The notes beneath the pieces are model-generated. The model saw only the letters and a list, made by a program, of their open reading frames with translations. It did not search any database and was not told the origin of the DNA. A program made the position numbers and the translations under genes. 64,000 nt of DNA from Odontocerum albicorne (Eukaryota; Arthropoda; Insecta; Trichoptera; Odontoceridae), in the NCBI GenBank assembly GCA_949825065.1, contig OX463864.1:19232874-19296873 (forward strand), given 5' to 3'. Of this stretch, positions 10,883-64,000 are shown in pieces; within the stretch, counting starts at the first letter, position 1, and every line of letters starts with the position of its first letter.

Positions 10883-10883
10883 C

Positions 10884-11355
10884 TAGTACTGCACCTGATC
10901 ATCCAAGGCAAAATAGAAGGCCGAAGAGGTGTTGAGTAGAATGCATCAAATACTTTTGGTATTCATTCTAACCGACTGGAAGCATTCGAAATGTGGATGC
11001 ACCGGAGAATGCTACGGATACCCTGGACGGATATGGTCAGCAACAAGAGGGTTCTTCAAAGAGCCAAAGTTGATAGAGAGTTGCTGACTAATATTAAAAT
11101 CCGAAAGGTGTCCTACTTGGGTCATGTACTTAGAGGAGCAAAATACAAATTACTGCACCTGATCATCCAAGGCAAAACAGAGGGTCGAAGGGTTGTTGGC
11201 AGGAGGCAAATCTCCTGGCTCCGCAATATACGTGATTGGACTGGTATAAAGAGCGTTGGGGATATTTTTCGGGCTGCCGGAGATAAAGATGCCTACTCTC
11301 AGGTGATATTTAACGTTGGGGGGACCTGATATGACACTAGGAAGAAGAAGAAGAT
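10884..11355 (+). pseudogene. LINE family A tail, copy 3 (with extra fragment)
   Basis: 10884-10933 is a short piece of the GGC-AA-A-GAAGGCCGAAGA region. At 10934 the tail restarts from further 5' and stays open: RRMLRIPWTDMVSNKRVLQR, LRGAKYKLLHLIIQGKTEGR, RDWTGIKSVGDIFRAAGDKD, YSQVIFNVGGT. This is the longest intact tail frame. It ends GACACTAGGAAGAAGAAGAAG. Confidence 0.8.
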
Positions 11356-11615
11356 TCAGGGATGTAAGGACACTTATGACTTCGGTCATAGATATTCTTT
11401 CAAAAAAAATGTATACCGATGTGCTCCGATCGTCTCACTTCAGGTGACCAGTGAGTTTGCTGGTGTGCAAGTGAATTTGCTGAGCTTAATCATTTAAAAA
11501 GAGGATAAAAAGGTGAATATAAACTCAATGGCTTTGATTAGCTTCCCAACTAAATTGACGTTGAAATGGCGAGGGGTTCCTCGACTACGAGGCCTAGCAA
11601 CGACGACAACTAAGG
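11345..11615 (+). mobile_element. SINE family A, 3' part
   Basis: Contains TATGACTTCGGTCATAGATA, TGCTCCGATCGTCTCACTTC, GTTTGCTGGTGTGCAA and the terminal hairpin CCTCGACTACGAGGCC. It directly follows the GAAGAAGAAG end of a LINE tail. Confidence 0.65.
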
Positions 11616-12752
11616 ACATAACATGAAAAAATAGGTTGATGTTTTTTTTACTGATTGTTGGTTAGTTATCAAATACATCCGGCATAAACTCGCATCGGCT
11701 TAATAAGTTGTGAGACTTAATTGTGTTATATATGTACCACGCGAGAAAACCCTTGTCGTACTTCATCTTTGCTGATAAATCAATAGCCCATCTTACTATG
11801 TCCTCCATACACCCATCAGAAACGCCTTACATTCAAGATTTAATACATCTATCCTTCGAGGTTTCTTTTATTGTAGTACGTTGGGATACTACCTTCTAAG
11901 CGTGAGGCAGTATCCCAACATTTGGAAGTCTTTCCTTATATCTTAAGATTACTGACAAGATCAACATCTAATCCTAGCAGAGCCAGTACAAGGTATTTTG
12001 GCGCTTGAGGCACCTGTAGCGATGGTCGTTATCAATGTAGTGTGTGTCCTATTAGGACGTGCTGATGATTTTGATATCGACATCGCTATCTTCGTTTTAG
12101 TCGATTCTGCGTTACTTCTCGTTCAGAGTCATCAATATAGCGGATTGCTTATCTCTATAAGTCATGATGATCTTGAATTGTATTCGATGAATATAGACTC
12201 AGGAATGCGGATATAAAACGATAAGTGGACAGCGGGTAAATAAATAACGAGTCTTGACAGTTGAATGAATGACAATAATAATATGTTTATTTCTCGGCGC
12301 GCGGGTAATTTATACCAATGAGTGAACCAGTTCGCGATACATATTCTGCCTTGCTCTAGCGCATGAATTGGCGGTAGATTATTTATTTGTATTTGGAGAT
12401 GGCTAGGCGAGTCGCAGATACTATAAAATAGTAAACATTGTTGTTGTTCATAGCGTGTGACAATATATGAATGCTTCATCGGTCATTGACCCTGTATGTT
12501 TACTATTAACAATAATTAATTTAATTTAATTGTGTTTAACAATTCACTTATTATTTTGACAATTATTTATTTACTAGGTAGGTATCCTACACACCCATTT
12601 AAAATCCTTCAACGAAAATAGTAATATATGTGCTACTCAAGGACACGATTTCAATCCACCCCGTACCACTAGCTCCTGAACATCGGCGGTAGCGAATCCG
12701 GGAGGTATATCTGTCGCATTCTGTATATAATTATGGATGATTTTGTTTCCAG
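11616..12752. other. CRMP: No supported feature before exon A
   Basis: Presumed intron or upstream flank. A 72-codon open stretch at 11998-12216 has no family pattern that I recognise. The last 20 bases form the exon A acceptor. I looked for the missing N-terminal exon (patterns such as IKNG-IVNDD) and did not find it. Confidence 0.4.
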
Positions 12753-63170
<50,418 letters not shown>

Positions 63171-63437
63171 ACACGCAGTGGGGGAGACAAGTCTGTAGGA
63201 ATATGCGGGAATCTGTAAGGAGACAGTGAAATATAAATATTGGCTAAAAACTTCAAATGTTTGAGAAATTAAAGAACATCTTTTACTCAATCATAGATCA
63301 AAGTATGGCTCGTTTTTCATAGCGCTCAATAAGTAATTTCACTCAAATGTATGACATAGATCAAATTGCTACTATTTCGCTCACCTACAATATTTCACAT
63401 AAACGAAATCGGTACCATTGTTTTAATTTCAAATAAA
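63171..63437 (+). other. CRMP: Probable 3' UTR with AATAAA at 63432
   Basis: This AT-rich stretch follows the stop codon. The first canonical AATAAA is at 63432-63437, giving a 3' UTR of about 290 bases if used. From about 63320 it overlaps the start of a 43-bp tandem array, so the true polyadenylation site could be elsewhere. Confidence 0.4.
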
Positions 63438-64000
63438 TGGCTTAAACTAAATAGTTACAATTTTTTTAAACTCAAATATATGACATAAAAAAGATTAGGT
63501 ATTACCATTTTGCTGAACTCACATATCTGACATATACCAAATTATTATCAATTCGTTATACTCAAATATATGACATAAATCACAGTTACCATTTTTCTAG
63601 AATGAAATTTATGACTTAAACCAAATTGCTACCATTTTTCTTAACTCATAACATATATATGACATAAACCAAATAGTTACCATTTATCTAGAATCAAATT
63701 TATTACATAAACGAAATTGCTACCATTTTTCTGAACTCAAATATATGACATAAACCATAAAGTTACCATTTATCTAGAATCAAATTTATTACATAAACCA
63801 AATTGCTACCATTTTTCTGAACAACAAATATATGACATAAACCATAAAGTTACCATTTTTCTTGAATCAAATTTATGACGTAAGTCAAGTTGCTACCATT
63901 TTTTAGACAAATTTATGACATAAACAAAATGGCTACCATTTTTCTGAACTCAAATATATGATATGAACCAAATTGTTACCATTTTTCTAGAATCAAATAT
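63320..64000. repeat. 43-bp array running off the window, about 16 copies
   Basis: Units like CATTTTTCTGAACTCAAATA, TATGACATAAACCAAATTGC, TAC, with moderate divergence. It starts within the likely 3' UTR and continues past base 64000. Confidence 0.9.

Noticed and set aside
11998..12216. 72-codon open frame (VVINVVCVLLGRADDFDID)
   Set aside because: No family pattern, no splice signals in agreement with the gene phases, and no repeat support. Could be chance.
12733..12752. In-frame ATG just before exon A as the gene start
   Set aside because: It lies in the polypyrimidine/acceptor region, and the product would lack the conserved N-terminal beta-sandwich start. Exon A also begins with one base that completes an upstream codon.

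Overview
The window is animal nuclear DNA, most likely from an insect or another arthropod. It is AT-rich and most of it is intron and transposon sequence. The only host gene I can support is on the + strand. It is the single-copy dihydropyrimidinase / collapsin response mediator protein gene (DHP/CRMP; Drosophila homologue CRMP), seen here as twelve coding exons between 12753 and 63170. The exons join in phase into about 545 codons. The first seen exon starts inside the amidohydrolase domain, so the N-terminal exon or exons (about 45 residues) lie upstream and were not found. The last exon has an in-frame stop at 63168-63170, followed by a possible AATAAA signal at 63432.

How the gene works: the exons carry every metal-site residue of an active cyclic amidohydrolase. 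These are the HTH pair in exon A, the carboxylation lysine in exon C, histidines in exons D and E, and the aspartate in exon G. The last two exons encode the basic/Ser-Thr-rich CRMP-type tail. This fits the insect situation, where one gene supplies both the pyrimidine-catabolic enzyme and the neuronal CRMP. I found no duplicated (mutually exclusive) exon in the window. Introns run from about 1.1 to 13.3 kb.

Layout: 1-12752 is upstream intron or flank. It is dense in repeats: a foldback element, LINE and SINE fragments, a 128-bp satellite array at 3210-5005 and a 1.1-kb palindrome at 9486-10620. 12938-35938 holds exons A-C and very large introns with MITEs, broken mariner copies, LINE tails and minisatellites. 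35939-50482 holds exons D-J, interleaved with TTAA-flanked elements, a nested mariner/MITE and 49-bp, 58-bp and roughly 40-bp arrays. 50483-60005 is a 9.5-kb intron dominated by a nearly perfect 64-bp array (about 38 copies), a 42-bp array and a 30-bp array. 60006-63170 holds the last two exons, and 63300-64000 is another tandem array that runs off the window.

Repeat content visible by eye: fragments of at least ten non-LTR retrotransposon lineages, two tRNA-derived SINE families (one sharing its 3' tail with a LINE in this window), three broken mariner/DDE transposase genes, TTAA-flanked (piggyBac-type), hAT-type, pogo/Tigger-type and Tc1-type MITEs, long inverted-repeat foldback elements with a hammerhead-ribozyme-like core, and more than 20 tandem arrays. 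No rRNA, real tRNA gene, CRISPR array or bacterial operon was seen. All homology statements come from reading motifs by eye; no database search was run.
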